Shown here one piece after another: positions 39,715 through 52,531 of a stretch of DNA of 64,000 bases (position 1 is its first letter; each line of letters opens with the position of its first letter). The notes below the pieces were generated by a model, which was not told the origin of the DNA, did no database searches, and was given only the letters and a program-made list of their open reading frames with translations. Source of the DNA: Rhinopithecus roxellana (lineage: Eukaryota > Chordata > Mammalia > Primates > Cercopithecidae); contig NC_044551.1 of assembly GCF_007565055.1 (NCBI RefSeq), positions 92,968,089-93,032,088 on the forward strand, in the 5' to 3' direction. The translations under genes were made by a program, and so were the position numbers.

Positions 39715-40400
39715 ACTCAGAGAAATCACTATCACACTAGAGTTGTTTTTTTTTTTTTTTAAGTGTGGATATCTTCCTTGTGTTTAATGTGATATAAATG
39801 AATTAAGGTTTTTTTTTTTTCTTATGTAGCTAATTTTTCATTAAGTTCCTGGAAGTTTATTAATAAGGGATAATTCTAAGAGCATATGAATATGGAACAG
39901 AGAATCAACATAATCTCTTTTGTTGTCAGTTTTTATTCAAATTAGATATTGAATGTCACTGTGGTTATCTTCTTCTTTTATAAGATGTGCATAAAAATAA
40001 AATTACCTTACTTAATAACATGCAAAAACTAAATGCTAAAGTAGTCCAACTCCAGGCAGGAGTGGATCTAACAGGCTGTAGGTGAAAAAAATTCTGACAG
40101 AAGAATAAATGGGCATTCTTTTTCATCAAAACCAAGATATGTATTATTAATATGGGGTCGCATTTATGATATCAAAAATAAAATAAAGAGTATTTTGTGC
40201 CTTTCTCCCTATGATTCAGTGAAATACTGAAATGTAAATATCAATAATCAACTATAAAAGCAGCTTGGCTCGCCTTGATTTCAAAGCATGTAATTTAGCA
40301 TCATAATGCAGTTTAAGAAAATTGCCATGCTCTACTTAGTGGTCACTAGAAATTCCAATAGTCTGAGGATGTAGAGATCTGCATGCCAGGTTCCGAAGCA

Positions 40401-40439
40401 GAGCGCCAGCTCTGCCAGCCTCAGTCTCTGCTGGCGCTC
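40401..40439. other. GC-rich inverted repeat (hairpin candidate)
   Basis: GAGCGCCAGC (40401-40410) pairs perfectly with GCTGGCGCTC (40430-40439) across a 19-base loop, in otherwise AT-rich, repeat-poor DNA near the 195-nt exon. Confidence 0.6.
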
Positions 40440-41268
40440 AGACATATCATTAGGAAAGAAGGAGAGAGCTGTACTGTCTGTAGACCAGCAACACAGTCAT
40501 TCCAGTTTACTTAGCAATGTGCAGCTTGATAATAAATGCAATTCTCAACCTGTTTTTAATTACATCGATTTTAGAGTTAAGATAAGTGTTCTCTAGCAAT
40601 GTAATTATGACATTTGACAGATTATGTTGCAAATGGCTCCAGATACTGGAAAACACTTGCATTTTGTCATGTGACCTGTGGTTGTATTCAATTGAAAATA
40701 TATATTTAATCTAGGAGAGCTATATAATTGATTGAACCATTTGCAATTGCCAACATCCAACCTTCACACAATAATTCTGTGATTCAATCTATTAGTGTGT
40801 ATGAAATAAATTGTCTGCCTTTAAAAATATGCTGCATGTTTAGCAAGTATGTTTTTGTTCCAAGCTTGTCAAATAGGTAGACAATATCATGAAAAAAACT
40901 TACCATCATCAAGCATATGTCTTTCACGTCCTACGAATGACTACGTCCTCAGGGTACTTATATTCATTATATAAGTGAATAATGATCTGCTAAACATTAG
41001 TGTTGCTTCTTTCAATTTTTCTCTTTGACAAAATGAGCTTACAATCGCCATTTGCCTCCTTTCATTCAGATTATAACAAGGTAGCCTGAATTAAAGTCAT
41101 ACTCTGTTTCCACCATTATCATTACAGACATTGATAGAAGCAGGTCACAGAGCTTGTGGGGCCAGCGGACACACAGACACACACCTTTCATTTGGGAGTG
41201 TTACTGAAGCTCCCATGCACAGCCCACCCCCTGTGGACAGGCCACCCAGTGGGGTCCTGATTACACAC

Positions 41269-41463
41269 CTGTGCTCGTGCGGTAGGTGCCGGTGTGTGCT
41301 GGCGGCAGAGGGTCCCCCTGGCTCTGGCTGAGACTCCTCATAGGGGGCTTCTGATAGACGCGGTCTTCGTAGATGGGATCTATGTGGTGTTCTGGGGACT
41401 GCAGGGCCCGCAGCTCCGGGCCCAGGTGCCCATGTTGGCTGCTGTATGAGGCTCGAGACCCAG
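41269..41463 (-). CDS. CTNND2: CTNND2 internal coding exon, 195 nt (phase 1-1)
   Basis: This is the second exon in transcript order. Acceptor TTTCAG precedes 41463 and donor ACAG|GTGTGT follows 41269. The split codon G|CT joins the previous exon to give Ala-Ala-Gly-Ser-Arg-Ala, matching delta-catenin. The 65 codons include SRASYSSQHGHLGPELRAL, SPEHHIDPIYEDRVYQKPP and PPAHTGTYRTST. The tyrosine-containing IYEDRVY segment is a plausible phosphorylation region in this family (inference). Both ends are in phase 1 and the length is a multiple of three, so skipping this exon would remove 65 residues without changing frame. The donor GTGTGT departs from the GTAAG/GTGAG consensus and may be weak. The exon lies in otherwise AT-rich intron, with a repeat-poor block just downstream in transcript terms (40380-41130). 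Confidence 0.97.
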
Positions 41464-44400
41464 CTGAAATAAATTAACAGAGAGGCATCAAGGCTCAGGC
41501 GACCTCTAAACAGAACTTGATTAATCAAAGACATATTCAAATTTTTTGGACAAAATTTTTGAAATTCTCAGGAAATCAAATGAATAACATGAAATGGCAG
41601 CAATACGTCAATCTAATCAGCTTATCGGCATCACCCAGCTGCCTGGCTTTGCGACCAAACATGATCTCACTCTAAAAATGATGTTTCTGAGATAAACCCA
41701 CATGGAACAAGACCGGTGAAATGTTACTTTTCTCAAAACCTAATGAATGTAGCTAGGTTCTTCACTAAAGGAATCAGGTAGTCAATCCTAAAAATCTCTT
41801 ATTAGCCCATAGTCCTTGCAGCTTAAATTGTACAAGAGAAATCATTTTAAATGATGAGCTACGATGGCAAAGCCATCTTGATGTTGTTCCTAAAAAAATG
41901 AACTAGAATTTGTTCCCATCAGCAGTATTTCCCTGGGAAAAGGATAAACCAAAATGTTTGAACTTACAACAGCTTAAATCCCCGAGAGAAGCAGATATTA
42001 AAGAAAAAGGTTTCAAGTTATATTTTCCTTTACTCTGACCCTCTTAAGTTGAAGCATTTACATTTAGTCTGCCTCTCTCTGAAAAAGTTAGGAATGATTG
42101 CCACTACCTGGTTTAATGTATAAATTGCGGCTACACATCACTTTGTAGTATTTATAAATCCTTATTTGTCTCACTTCATTGCATGGTATGGGAAGAGGTG
42201 TTGATGTGAGGCAATGCTATGGACCAGAGAACCATGAGAAGGTCTTGGAAGAAAGGAAGCCTCTGTACATCAGGAAATAAGACTTTAGGGCGGGCGAAGA
42301 GGCTGGCTTGACAGACAGGAAAGAGGACGCTGACTGAGGGCCAATATTTTATCTGAGGTACAGTCAGAACCACTGGAGCAGAAACATCAGGGGAATCATT
42401 TGCACTGGGGCAATGAGATGGCCTTGGGGCATCAAGGAGAGGTGGCATCTTCCATGTTGAATACAGAACACAGACAGGAACCAAAGGAGACAATGGCTGA
42501 TTTTGGGAATAAGCCTTCAGCTACATCCTACAACTAATCCCCACATGGAGTACTGGGATTTAACTGGCAACTGTCTTTCAGCAGCCCTAGTTCAGCCTCT
42601 CCATTCTGGATTAACATGTCAGGGTGCTGTGATTCCTTGATCTTGGCCGTGTCTCGATAGCTCTCCTTCCATTTTGCCTTCCTCAGGGAGCACTTCAAAG
42701 CCAAAGTCTTCAAATGCTCGATGTTAGGTCTGTTTCGGTAGGAACATATAAACTTAAAATTGTAATATTCTTGTCTAGAATATTTGAGGAAAAAAAGCCA
42801 TTGTAGTTTTTAAATTGCCAATAGAAAAATGTTTTACTGGTATTTTTAACACGGGCTACTTTAAGTACACAGAAAACAGCATTTCTGAATAATTGGAGAA
42901 GTGGTGAGAACTCTATGAATTCAGTGTTAACAAAAACCACTGAGTATTCTGAGGAGAAGAAAGGGACAGGGCAGGCAAGTTCCCTACTTTTCTCTTTGCT
43001 GGTAATTAAATTCCAATTTAGATAGTGCTCTGATGAATGATAGATTCAAAATAACTGTTTTGCATAATTAGGTTCATTGCATCTGATTTATCAAATGCCA
43101 ACCTCACTCTGAATATTATCTCAAGCTTATATTTTCCAGGAATATATTTAAGTACAATATACTTTGCGTTCTTGTTGGCAATTCTTATTCCTGAAGGTTT
43201 TGAAAATATTGCTAAGGATTTAAAAATGTAAAAATTAAAAAAAAAAAAAAAAAGACCGTCATCACATCCAAATGCAGAGACAAATAAAAGTTATCCATCA
43301 CTGGTACATTTAGAGTTGTTACTTTACCATTACTCCTTTATTCTAAGCATCAAAAAACATCCAGTGATGACCAATGAGGATATGCTGAACTTTTAACTGG
43401 TAACATGGTCTTAGGGTATATGTAAAAATCTTCTTATTACATGCATTTATTTGGCATTCAGAAATTTTCATTAGTGTCATTAATCGAATTGAGGACCAAG
43501 GGTGCTAGGCAAGGAGGAAGAATCTTAAGGTAAAGTCTACCTATGCGGATATCCATCTTTTGATATGCTGATATTATTACAAATATAATAATCAAATTAA
43601 CTATCTGAATAGGATACTATACTTTTTTACGTATTAGAGTGCTCTGAGTAAAACTATAAGCCCATAGTGTTTCCCTGTGTAAACGCTTGTGCAAAATACA
43701 GTTACATATGTTAAGCGTTATGCATAGTTCTGAATCAGATAAGGCATTTTAAAAAGAACATGATTTACACTTCTTTTTATCCACTGTGATCAAGTTTCGA
43801 TTGCTCAAGCGTGGGCACAGTTATTGGCAAGAGAGACACAGAGAACTAGGGGAAAGAAAAGGGCCAAGGAAACAAAGGTTAAGGACGTCACTGCTGGAAT
43901 TCATGGGTTCTACCACCCGTGTTCAAGAAAGAACATGTTGGATCCATACGAACAAGGCCTATTTTATTTGGGGCCATTTCAAGGAAAAAATTCTCACACA
44001 ATGTTTTCTGGGAATCTGCTACAAAATGTCATTAGATGGTGTATATATTTGCTGATTCAAATAAAATGTCCTTTTGTTTAGTAGCAATTTTCTTTCATCA
44101 TTATGGTCTACTTGAAAGTCAATCTCAAGCGCCACACTGGACTCAAAACGTCATTCATGAGAATTTACATCTTTGCCAGGGACTGGAACTCTGTTATTAT
44201 CACAAGAAAAAATGCTGGAGAAAATTCAACTTTGTCTAAAATGTTACAGATGTCAAGGCCAAACGTTCTTGCCCATTATGCTGGTGGAGAACAATCCTGG
44301 GAACCCGGCCTTGACCAAGACCCTGCAGGATGGCAAAGTGCAACCAAAACATGGATGAGCCAAAGAGAAAAGGGGAAGTAGATCCACCGACCAGACCAAC

Positions 44401-45284
44401 TGCCCAGATGGGTTCCCCTGCCATGACAGACATCATGTCATGCAATCATAATACCTGTGTCTATAAAGCATTTGATCAATTACTGCAGCAATTCCTACAT
44501 CATCCAGCATTGATGTCTCAATTTTATAATAGGGTTTTGCTCTTCCTATTTCTTCTCTTCACAGGACAAAATTGAGGCCTAGAGAGCTCAGGCACTGGCA
44601 GTTTTTCATATACATGCGTTTCTGAAAGTGAGCCTAAAGACTCACAGCTGAAACATGGGTACTTGGCTTACAGGCTAAGGAAGATTTCATGATGCAGGAG
44701 GGCTAATGGGTATTGGAATTTCCTTACATATATTCTGTGTTGGCTGCTGCTCCTACAGGTTCAGAGAGCCCCCCCAAAACTGGGAAGGGCTTTCAAGCAG
44801 ATCTAGGACTAAGCCTGAAGTATTTGCTGTCTAAGAACTACCACATGTCTTGCCATGGCACCTCACAGCCATCTCTTCTTCCCTGCAGCAACAGGTGACC
44901 TGAATGGATGCTTAAACAGCTCAGAACCTACATGACTACTGACCACTTGGCTGTGGGGTTGCTTTCAGTCCTGTGGCAGGGAGGGAGGTATGGACTCCAG
45001 GTGCTCAGAGAGGTGGGCCGAAGGGACCACTGGAGAATGAAGGGGCACAAGACCTCAGACATCGCCTGCTTCTATGTTGACACATTTATTCCTTGGTTCT
45101 CATTTCCATGTACAACTACCATGAGGAATCGTGACAACATGGCTCAGCCTCAAATTCTACATGTGAAAGGTGGCCTTGGGGTGTCGGTGTTCAACAGTTT
45201 GAGGGAAACAGAAATCGTATTTAAAGTAGTAATTTTACTGCTGTTTCCTGTGTCACTTTTGCCCAAAGAACTCGAAATAAGAAT

Positions 45285-45470
45285 ATGTGAATTCTGTCCC
45301 AGATCTGTCTCTAACTAGCTGGATAAACGCAGGAAACTCACCAAACTCTTTGATCCCCGCTTTCCTCCAGTGTAAAAACAGAGATAATAATATGAGTGGT
45401 ATTGTTGGAGGATCAGATGAGAGAGATTATGTGTGGAAAGTGCTCTGCAATTGATAAAGCAACATCAAAA
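45285..45470 (+). mobile_element. MIR element
   Basis: Sense MIR pattern: CTCTAACTAGCTGGATAAAC, GTAAAAACAGAGATAATAAT, GGAAAGTGCTCTGCAATTGA. Confidence 0.75.
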
Positions 45471-46149
45471 TAGGTGTCCTCAAGCCACTGAATCTTTGAA
45501 TCAATAAATTATGTCATTGCATGCAAATGTATCTTTTGATTTGACAAAATAGTTGAATACCTCTTACCATAAACTACCCAAATTTCAAAAAAAACTTGAA
45601 GATTTCAACTTGAAATAATCTAAATAAGTCATTTTTCAGATAATTTTGTGAAGCATTATTGCAAAATGTGAATGTTATAGTTTTATCTTTTCTTAAAAAT
45701 ACTAAGTGCTTTCTAATGGATTATTGTTAAAAAAAAAATGCAGGAATGAATGAAGTTCCTAAGGAAAGAAAACATCGAAATGACCACAAAAAGGTGCCAT
45801 CATTTTTAGAAAGGAATAGGGCATAATTAAATCTCCAAATTGAAAATAACAAACACCTGATAATTCAATAGGAAGCCAGTGACAGATCTCAGGGGGTTCT
45901 TGACACAGAAAATAATTAATTTAATGGGCACAGAAATTGCCCAGAAATTGCACAGCTGAAAAGGGCTACATATGGCTCACCGCCTTGTGTCTTGCCTATT
46001 CCTGTTCCACACCATGTTTTCCTTGGGTCAACAAGGCTCTGTTTTCATTTGGCCAACAAAACAAGTATTTATTATTTTTGCAATGATTTGCAACTAAATT
46101 TCCATGTACTAGATTTTACATCTATCATTTATAGGTACTAGTTAATCGC

Positions 46150-46490
46150 TATGGATGTATATATTCATTCAACACATTCCCCGAGTGCCTGGGAACCTCC
46201 AAGAGTTGAAGATGTCCTACTGCTCAAGACAGACAAGGTCCTTGGCTTTGAAAATAAGTTATTACATGCAGGAGGATGGAGGAAAAGGTGTTGAAGAAAA
46301 ATGAGGCAGGGCAGTGAGAAGAGAGACAAAGTGTCAGGAGGTTGTGGTGTTTGGATGGGGGATCAAGAAAGTTCTTTCTGAGCATCTGACATTTTAGCAG
46401 AGAGCTGCAGACAGTAAGAGAATGAGCTTCACTGGAGAAAGAGCTGTATGGTTCTCAGGCAGAGGGAACCAGCAGCAGACATGAAGTGTC
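46150..46490 (-). mobile_element. L2-like element
   Basis: It opens ATATTCATTCAACACATTCC and continues with AGAAAAATGAGGCAGGGCAG and CAGGCAGAGGGAACCAGCAG, resembling an antisense L2 3' region. Diverged. Confidence 0.5.
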
Positions 46491-46824
46491 CCTCCAAGAT
46501 TTCAGAATATACAGAGAAGTGATTTTATGTGTACTGAAACAATACTGTCTTTAAAAGAAACACCAGTAAGTATATGAAATTTTTAGGAGTACATACTACA
46601 ATTGCTTGTACGAAGAAAATGATTTTTTTAACTCAAAATTTCAAAATTTTGAAATTTCATGGCAAACACATTTTTATCAGAAGGATTTGCAGCATTCAAT
46701 GGGAGATCACACAACCTTAGGAGAACTGCATAGCTGAAAATTCAGCTCCAACTACTTAGGTTCTTTTTTTTTTTTGGCATTTCAATTTTCATTCCTTAGA
46801 ATAGGATTAATTCTCAAATCTTAG

Positions 46825-46985
46825 TTTATTCCTCAAAGAATCATCTAGAAAACTTGCTGAAAATGCTGACTTCGGAATACAACCCCCAAGAGATTCAGAT
46901 TAGGTCAGCCACATGGGATGCATCAATGTACATTTTAATGGGCACCCCCAAGCCTCCTGGTTCTAATGAAGGCATCACACCGTGA
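46825..46985 (+). mobile_element. MER5-like hAT fragment
   Basis: AATCATCTAGAAAACTTGCT, AAGAGATTCAGATTAGGTCA and ATTTTAATGGGCACCCCCAA follow the MER5 order. Confidence 0.6.
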
Positions 46986-48856
46986 GCCATCCTGTCCCAA
47001 ATAAAGGAGAAAAAGAGGAGATGGGCATATTTATTTTCAAAAAATAAGCATCTAATGTGTTACACCTTCCATTTATCATTTGTCACTTTATTCAGACAAT
47101 TCCACTTAATACAGGTGATGCCAATTACTTTATGACATTAATAAAACAGGTCCATGCTGGTTTTTTTAAAATTGGAATTCATTCATATTATTTTATTTAT
47201 ATACTCTGTCATTTATGACTCTCTAATTTAATGCAAATTCACCTGCCTTTACAAAGAAATATATTTTTGTGTGTTTTCATTTTGCAGTATCAGTATAGTT
47301 TATAAGGACATACTGCCATTTAACTGGTCTCTTCAAATTTAGCACTGTTTCAAATGCTCATTTGCAAAGAGATGGAGGGAGAAAAAGAAGGATCTAAACA
47401 ACATAGTATTCACATGGCCAGAGTGAGCAGGCTTAATGTGTTTGTGAACAGTTCTTTCATTATGAGATAAAGTGCTGTTGTACGAAGAAAAAAAGTAAAT
47501 TTCTGATGATACGAAGAGAAGTCCAAAATAAAATTGAGGTTTTAAAAATTGTGTAATCAGTTAATGCGTTGATAATTATTAATGACACTACAACTTTGAA
47601 GGGCAAGAGGGAACTTCTATAGAGAAGGGTGGGGCCGGGACTGGACGCCAGTTTTTCCCTTGGAAATCTACACTGCTGTTGTTCCTTTGTGGACACCCTG
47701 ATCTTAGGGGTATGGCCCATGATGACAGGTCAGCATCGCTAGGCAACATGGCTTTGCAGGTAGTCAGCCTGTACTCTGTGATAGTTGATGGCTTTGAAAT
47801 AGCTCTTTTCTGGACTTTGAACCTCTTAAAATGTTTGGCTTGATACCTGTTATCATGAAACTCCAGGGGGAAAAAGTGGTATCAGCATATAAACACTTTG
47901 AGATATACAAAAAGTAACATAACTTTTGTTAACATTATCTCAGAAATGTATACTAGGTAAATTGTTGAGAGGTGCAAATATTACATCTTAGATCTGAAGA
48001 ATACCTCATCATAATAAAACTTATCTTAAAGGCGGCACATCAAGAAAGGTGTGCCTCAAATGCTACTTCGGGATTATCCATGAGGAACTGGGCACATTCA
48101 CATTCTTCCTTCTGAACTCTGTTTACTGAGACTGACTTGTTTTATTCTTGATTTTTGCTTTTGACCCAAAACTCCAAAATCTCCTTCCTACTCCTATGTT
48201 AATTCGAAAATTAAACCTGCTATTTCAAGGATGCCAAAATACTTCCCTATGTATTCTGAATCAAGCCTATCAACTGAATTTCATTTGCAAATGATCACTA
48301 ATTTGTTGTAATTCATTTGACATCTTATATCATGCTGTTATCAATGTAAAGATAGAAGGACACATTTCTCGTATAGGTTAAGAGTCATATTTCAGACTTA
48401 GGTTTGGAAGGGGCATTATTAATTCACATGATTTCAAAGACAAAATTGCACTGAAACCAAATAATTTCAGTGTAACAGGCCATCTGATAATATAAAATGA
48501 TCCTATTATAAATCTGTTTTTGGAAAGAAAAAAATGCCCTTCATCATATTTCATAAGTGCTAGATTTTCTTATATTATACTAACTTAGCACAGCTTTGCT
48601 GCTCTTACTAATAACTTGAATACTATGCAGTCTCTGGCAGCGTACAAAACTCAGAATCTGTTCCTGTAACTTTCCTGATGAGGTTTTCTGATACAATTTA
48701 TTGTTACGATTAAAATTCATCACACCTTTTACAAAATGAACACTGTAAACTATTGGGACTCAAATACTTTCCAGCAAAAATAATTTAAAAGCCAAAATCA
48801 CTGCCCAGGACATCATGGTAAGCATGTCCATGTGATCTAATCCCTATAAAAGTATA

Positions 48857-48927
48857 TGCCCCTTGTTCCTGAACTTTCTTTTTAACCACAAGCATTTATT
48901 CCCAAACGGTTAGGGAAACAGGCTTCT
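48857..48927. repeat. Duplicated 71-bp segment, copy 1
   Basis: TGCCCCTTGTTCCTGAACTT through AACAGGCTTCT recurs at 49841-49909 with about ten differences and a 2-bp gap. This copy sits in non-repeat intron and may be the source. Confidence 0.85.
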
Positions 48928-49284
48928 TTTGTTCAGTTCTTTTTGTGACAGGCAGGCATCTGGAACATAATGATAGTGGTAACGGAGTATAATGAGTAAT
49001 GTGGCGTCCTGTATCAAGCTTTGCATTTTTACTTTCAGTGGACGCTTGTTCTTCCTCTCTAGTGAAACGGATGGAGTGTAATATCCCACCCCTCATGCAC
49101 GGCTCCAACTTAATGAAGAACCAGTAGGAACCTATGGCTAAGCTGGTATTGGTAATAGTGAAACATACGAAGCACACAGGGATGGTTTGACATGTGTAAC
49201 CAATATCTGTTTTGGGTTTCCTATCTTACGGGAAATAGAAAGTAGCACCAAATTTACTAGCCATGTATTTTGGTGTTTTTCAAA

Positions 49285-49430
49285 ATGCCACATGCATATC
49301 AATGCCCTAATTGGAATGCAGGTTCTGGCTCAGTGGGTTTGAGGAAGGGCCTGAGGTTCTTCATTTCCAGCAAGTTCTCGGGCAATGCTGGCGCTGCTGG
49401 TCCGCGGACCACCCTTTGAGAAGCCAGGAC
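49285..49430 (+). mobile_element. MER5-like hAT fragment
   Basis: TTGGAATGCAGGTTCTGGCT, TTCCAGCAAGTTCTCGGGCA and GGACCACCCTTTGAGAAGC match a MER5-type 3' half with its terminal repeat. Confidence 0.65.
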
Positions 49431-49501
49431 ATATTTGTCTAGCTATGAATACATACCTGGTCACTAGGAGCCCCAGAGACAGACCATCAATGCCATGGTC
49501 T

Positions 49502-49551
49502 CTCCTGTCTCAGTGCTAGGATTATGGGTGTGATCCACTGTGCCCAGCACC
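49502..49551 (-). mobile_element. Short Alu-derived fragment
   Basis: GTGCTAGGATTATGGGTGTG and CACTGTGCCCAGC match an antisense Alu 5' end. Confidence 0.65.
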
Positions 49552-49814
49552 CCTGCTTTGTTAGGCAAACACAAGTGGCTTCAAGAAAGGCACAGGTCAA
49601 GAGTATAGCTAGACACTAGCAATGCAGGTGCTCATGAGCCTGGGCTCTGCAAGCACAAGCTGTGCTGGCCATTTATCAGCTGCTGCAGAGTGACTGATCT
49701 TAGCTACAGTTGGCCGGGCCCCACACCAGGGGGACTTCAAAGGCCTTAATGAGCAGGACAGCTGGGGCAAGAGTCACTTCTAGTGGGGAAAGAACATCTT
49801 TCCATTTCCAGGGT

Positions 49815-50010
49815 GGACTTTTTTTAAGACAGTACGTTGTTGCCCCTTGTTCCTGTACTCTTTGTAACCAAAAACATTTATTCCCAAACTGTTAGGAAAA
49901 CAGGCTTCTCACTACATTGTCCAAGCTGGTCTCAAACTCCTGAGCTCAAGTGATCCTCACACTTCAGTCTCTCCAGTAGCTGGGACTACAGGGGACTGAC
50001 CACCATGTCT
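49815..50010 (-). mobile_element. Alu fragment carrying a foreign 69-bp insert
   Basis: A T-rich run with TTTTAAGACAGTACGTTG, then CACTACATTGTCCAAGCTGG and AGTAGCTGGGACTACAGG, read as a diverged antisense Alu. Its continuity is broken at 49841-49909 by a segment that matches 48857-48927 and is not Alu. Confidence 0.65.
49841..49909. repeat. Duplicated 71-bp segment, copy 2 (inside Alu fragment)
   Basis: Same orientation as copy 1 at 48857-48927, about 980 bp away; ends AAACAGGCTTCT. Confidence 0.85.
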
Positions 50011-50130
50011 GGGTCAGGGTGGATTTTTTAGACACGGGTGGGCTGGAACATTTTTGCTATGATTACGGTGTTTCTTGGGTGATTCTGGAGAGGCAAGTAT
50101 CTAGGTTCCCTGCATTGCCACAATGTGTGT

Positions 50131-50163
50131 AAGCTATCCTTACACACATATGTAAGGATAGCT
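50131..50163. other. Short perfect hairpin
   Basis: AGCTATCCTTACA (50132-50144) pairs with TGTAAGGATAGCT (50151-50163) over a 6-base loop. It abuts the MER5-like fragment to its right. Confidence 0.75.
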
Positions 50164-50345
50164 CAGGGCCTCTCAACCCTGAAAGAACATGCATGGCATT
50201 TGTCTGGGAGACTTTTTAAAGAGGAGCAATGCTGTGACAGGTGCACTCCAGACCAGAACCTCAGGGGAGGGACCCAGGGAATGGAATAGCTCAAACAATC
50301 TCCAGGTGTCTCTAAGAAGCATCCAAGCTCTGCATGGCTAGGGGT
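50163..50345 (+). mobile_element. MER5-like hAT fragment
   Basis: GGGCCTCTCAACCCTGAAAG, CAGAACCTCAGGGGAGGGAC and AATCTCCAGGTGTCTCTAAG follow the MER5/MER20-like order. Subfamily unsure. Confidence 0.5.
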
Positions 50346-52531
50346 CAAACTAGTAGATTTGGGGCTAGATGTAGGATCTTGAGGAGCATGTGTCAAGGTT
50401 TGGTCCTCAACAGACCCTTTAAGGCTGGAGCTTCAGAATATCCACAGAAATATCAATTCCTGAAAGTGAGGGAAGGAAGGAACCTCTTCTTAGATGAGGT
50501 TTTAGTGTCGGAAGTTTGCGGGTATCTTTAAAAGTAGAGGCTGCTTTTTGCCCCTAGCACGCTACACCTAGGGGCATGTCCCTAGCATGCCTCCTGCTGG
50601 GAAGTCCCTGGGAGGTCACAGGTTGTGGCCAGGCATAGATGGCAGGACATTTCCTGCCTCTGCCTTTTCCCTTTCCTTCTGCAGGTCTCTGGGCTGGATC
50701 AAGTGTGATGTCTGAGGAGGGTGGGGTCAGTGCTGTGACAACCATGTGTGTCCTGTGAACTCTTGCTATAAAGAACTACTGTAACCATACCCTTCAAGAA
50801 AGAGACAGTCCTGACTGAAGATAGGGAAAAGACCCCTAGAAAGACTTTACCCAGGCACCCTAAACCCTTCTCAGCTGAGATCAGGTAGAATAGGAAATCA
50901 TGGAGTGATAAAAATTTGGAATTTGTAATATCTTTGTACAGAAGAGCAACATAATTTGACTTCAGACTTGTAACAGAAGTCTTTTGACCTAAGAAATTTA
51001 ATTTAATTTTGCAAAGAAATTTAATCTGTGAAGGTTAATTTTTAGCCGGGAGAAGCCTTGTACTTAGGATTTGTTTCAAACTGCCTCTCCCTCTGGGAGT
51101 AGCTTTTGGCAGCTACTGGGAGGAGTCGATCCAGAGTCTTCATCACCACAAACTTCTGATTGTCCTGATTAACTACAGATGCAGGGAAATCTATGACTTG
51201 GTACTTTATTAATTAGTCACTTACCAGAGTTTTAATGGCCATATTCACACAGATATTCTTCCTTACCAACGAGTGGCATTTTATTTCTCAACAGCTGCGT
51301 CTCAATACCCCATCAGTGCAATATTCCAACACTGCATCTGGAGTCTGGCTTCCAGACCTCATTATTATGGATCATTATGAATATTTCCATGGAAATAATC
51401 CAGAACAAGGTGCTCCCAATCTACTTTTGTTGTTGTTGTTGTTACATCAAGATGCAAAGCAGGCCAGACCTGTGGGCTGAAGCCTCAGGGAGCCCAGAAG
51501 TCTCCATTCTGCTTTCCAGAGTGCTGACTGCTGGGGGAACTAAGCTAAGTGTTCCTTTTTGATTGTGTGGCTTCTGTCCATCAAAGGGGTACAGATGAAG
51601 TTTTCAAGGTATGAACAAGAATAAGCTGAACAGGCAAGAACAGGATTAAACATGCAGTTGTCTTTGTAAATGGGTTCAAATATTTTGAAAAACATGTAAA
51701 CTAAGATGTTTTACATCTCAACATCCTAAACAGAGGCCTTTTTCCTCAGATTGTGTAAGATAGGTCATAGGTAGGCTGCACAAATTCCTTTTAAACAATT
51801 AGACATTTAGCTTCTAAAATGCAAATTTAAAATGTACTCTCCCCATATCATTTTTCTACTGCTTTGTATCTTTCACCAACACTCACAGAATGACCTCTGT
51901 CATAACTCCAGAAGAAAAAGACACCCTAACTCTCGACATAATTTAAAGGGAGGAAATGACAAACAGCCTCACAGATCAGTAATTCCCTATACTTACATTT
52001 TATAACCTCTCTATATCAATATTTTATTAATTTTTATTATTTTATTCAACATAATATTCAGCATATATAAAACGAGTTGGAGAAGAGAGGAAGTCTGTTG
52101 TGTAATAAACAGTTCTAAGGAGAACTAAAATTTTCCTTTGATTCTTTTGCTCTCAAAAGCCTTAATATGTGTGTATGTGCACTTATATTTTAAAGTTCAA
52201 TTATTTATTGGGTTATGTACATATAATAATCATTTGAATAGCAGTTGTATTCACTAAAACATTAATTTTCTCATTCAATACAAAACTGATGAAGCCAATC
52301 TATAGCTAAAATTCTCCCACTTCCTTTTTCAAATGTTGTCATTATCCAGAGAATATACTGTTAAACAAACAACTGGTATGGTACCCTAGTGATGTTAGTG
52401 ATGCTTTCTAGTACAGAAAGTCAATTTGTTTTGACTACATACAGTAAATATTACATATCTGAAAAAAGCTTCCAAGTTGGGGGAAGGGGACTGTTTTTGG
52501 TCATGTGAATAACAACAAGCGAACTGACTAC

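Larger units (their letters stand above)
22604..41268 (-). other. CTNND2: CTNND2 intron between the 195-nt and 256-nt exons
   Basis: This is a complete intron of 18,665 bp, bounded by donor GTGTGT at 41268 and acceptor TAG at 22604. Besides the listed repeats it has long spans with nothing I can name: 22760-25100, 27050-28450, 28780-29100, 29890-30680, 35860-37530, 38210-39365 and 39725-41268. The sequence at 26860-26960 is almost pure A/T with overlapping TAATTATA palindromes. Confidence 0.93.

Noticed and set aside
42176..42493. 105-codon minus-strand frame in the gene's orientation
   Set aside because: No acceptor/donor pair in frame, low complexity and no delta-catenin similarity.
43786..44381. 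Cluster of overlapping plus-strand frames of 60-92 codons
   Set aside because: Three frames are open in the same place without a common product, splice sites or similarity.
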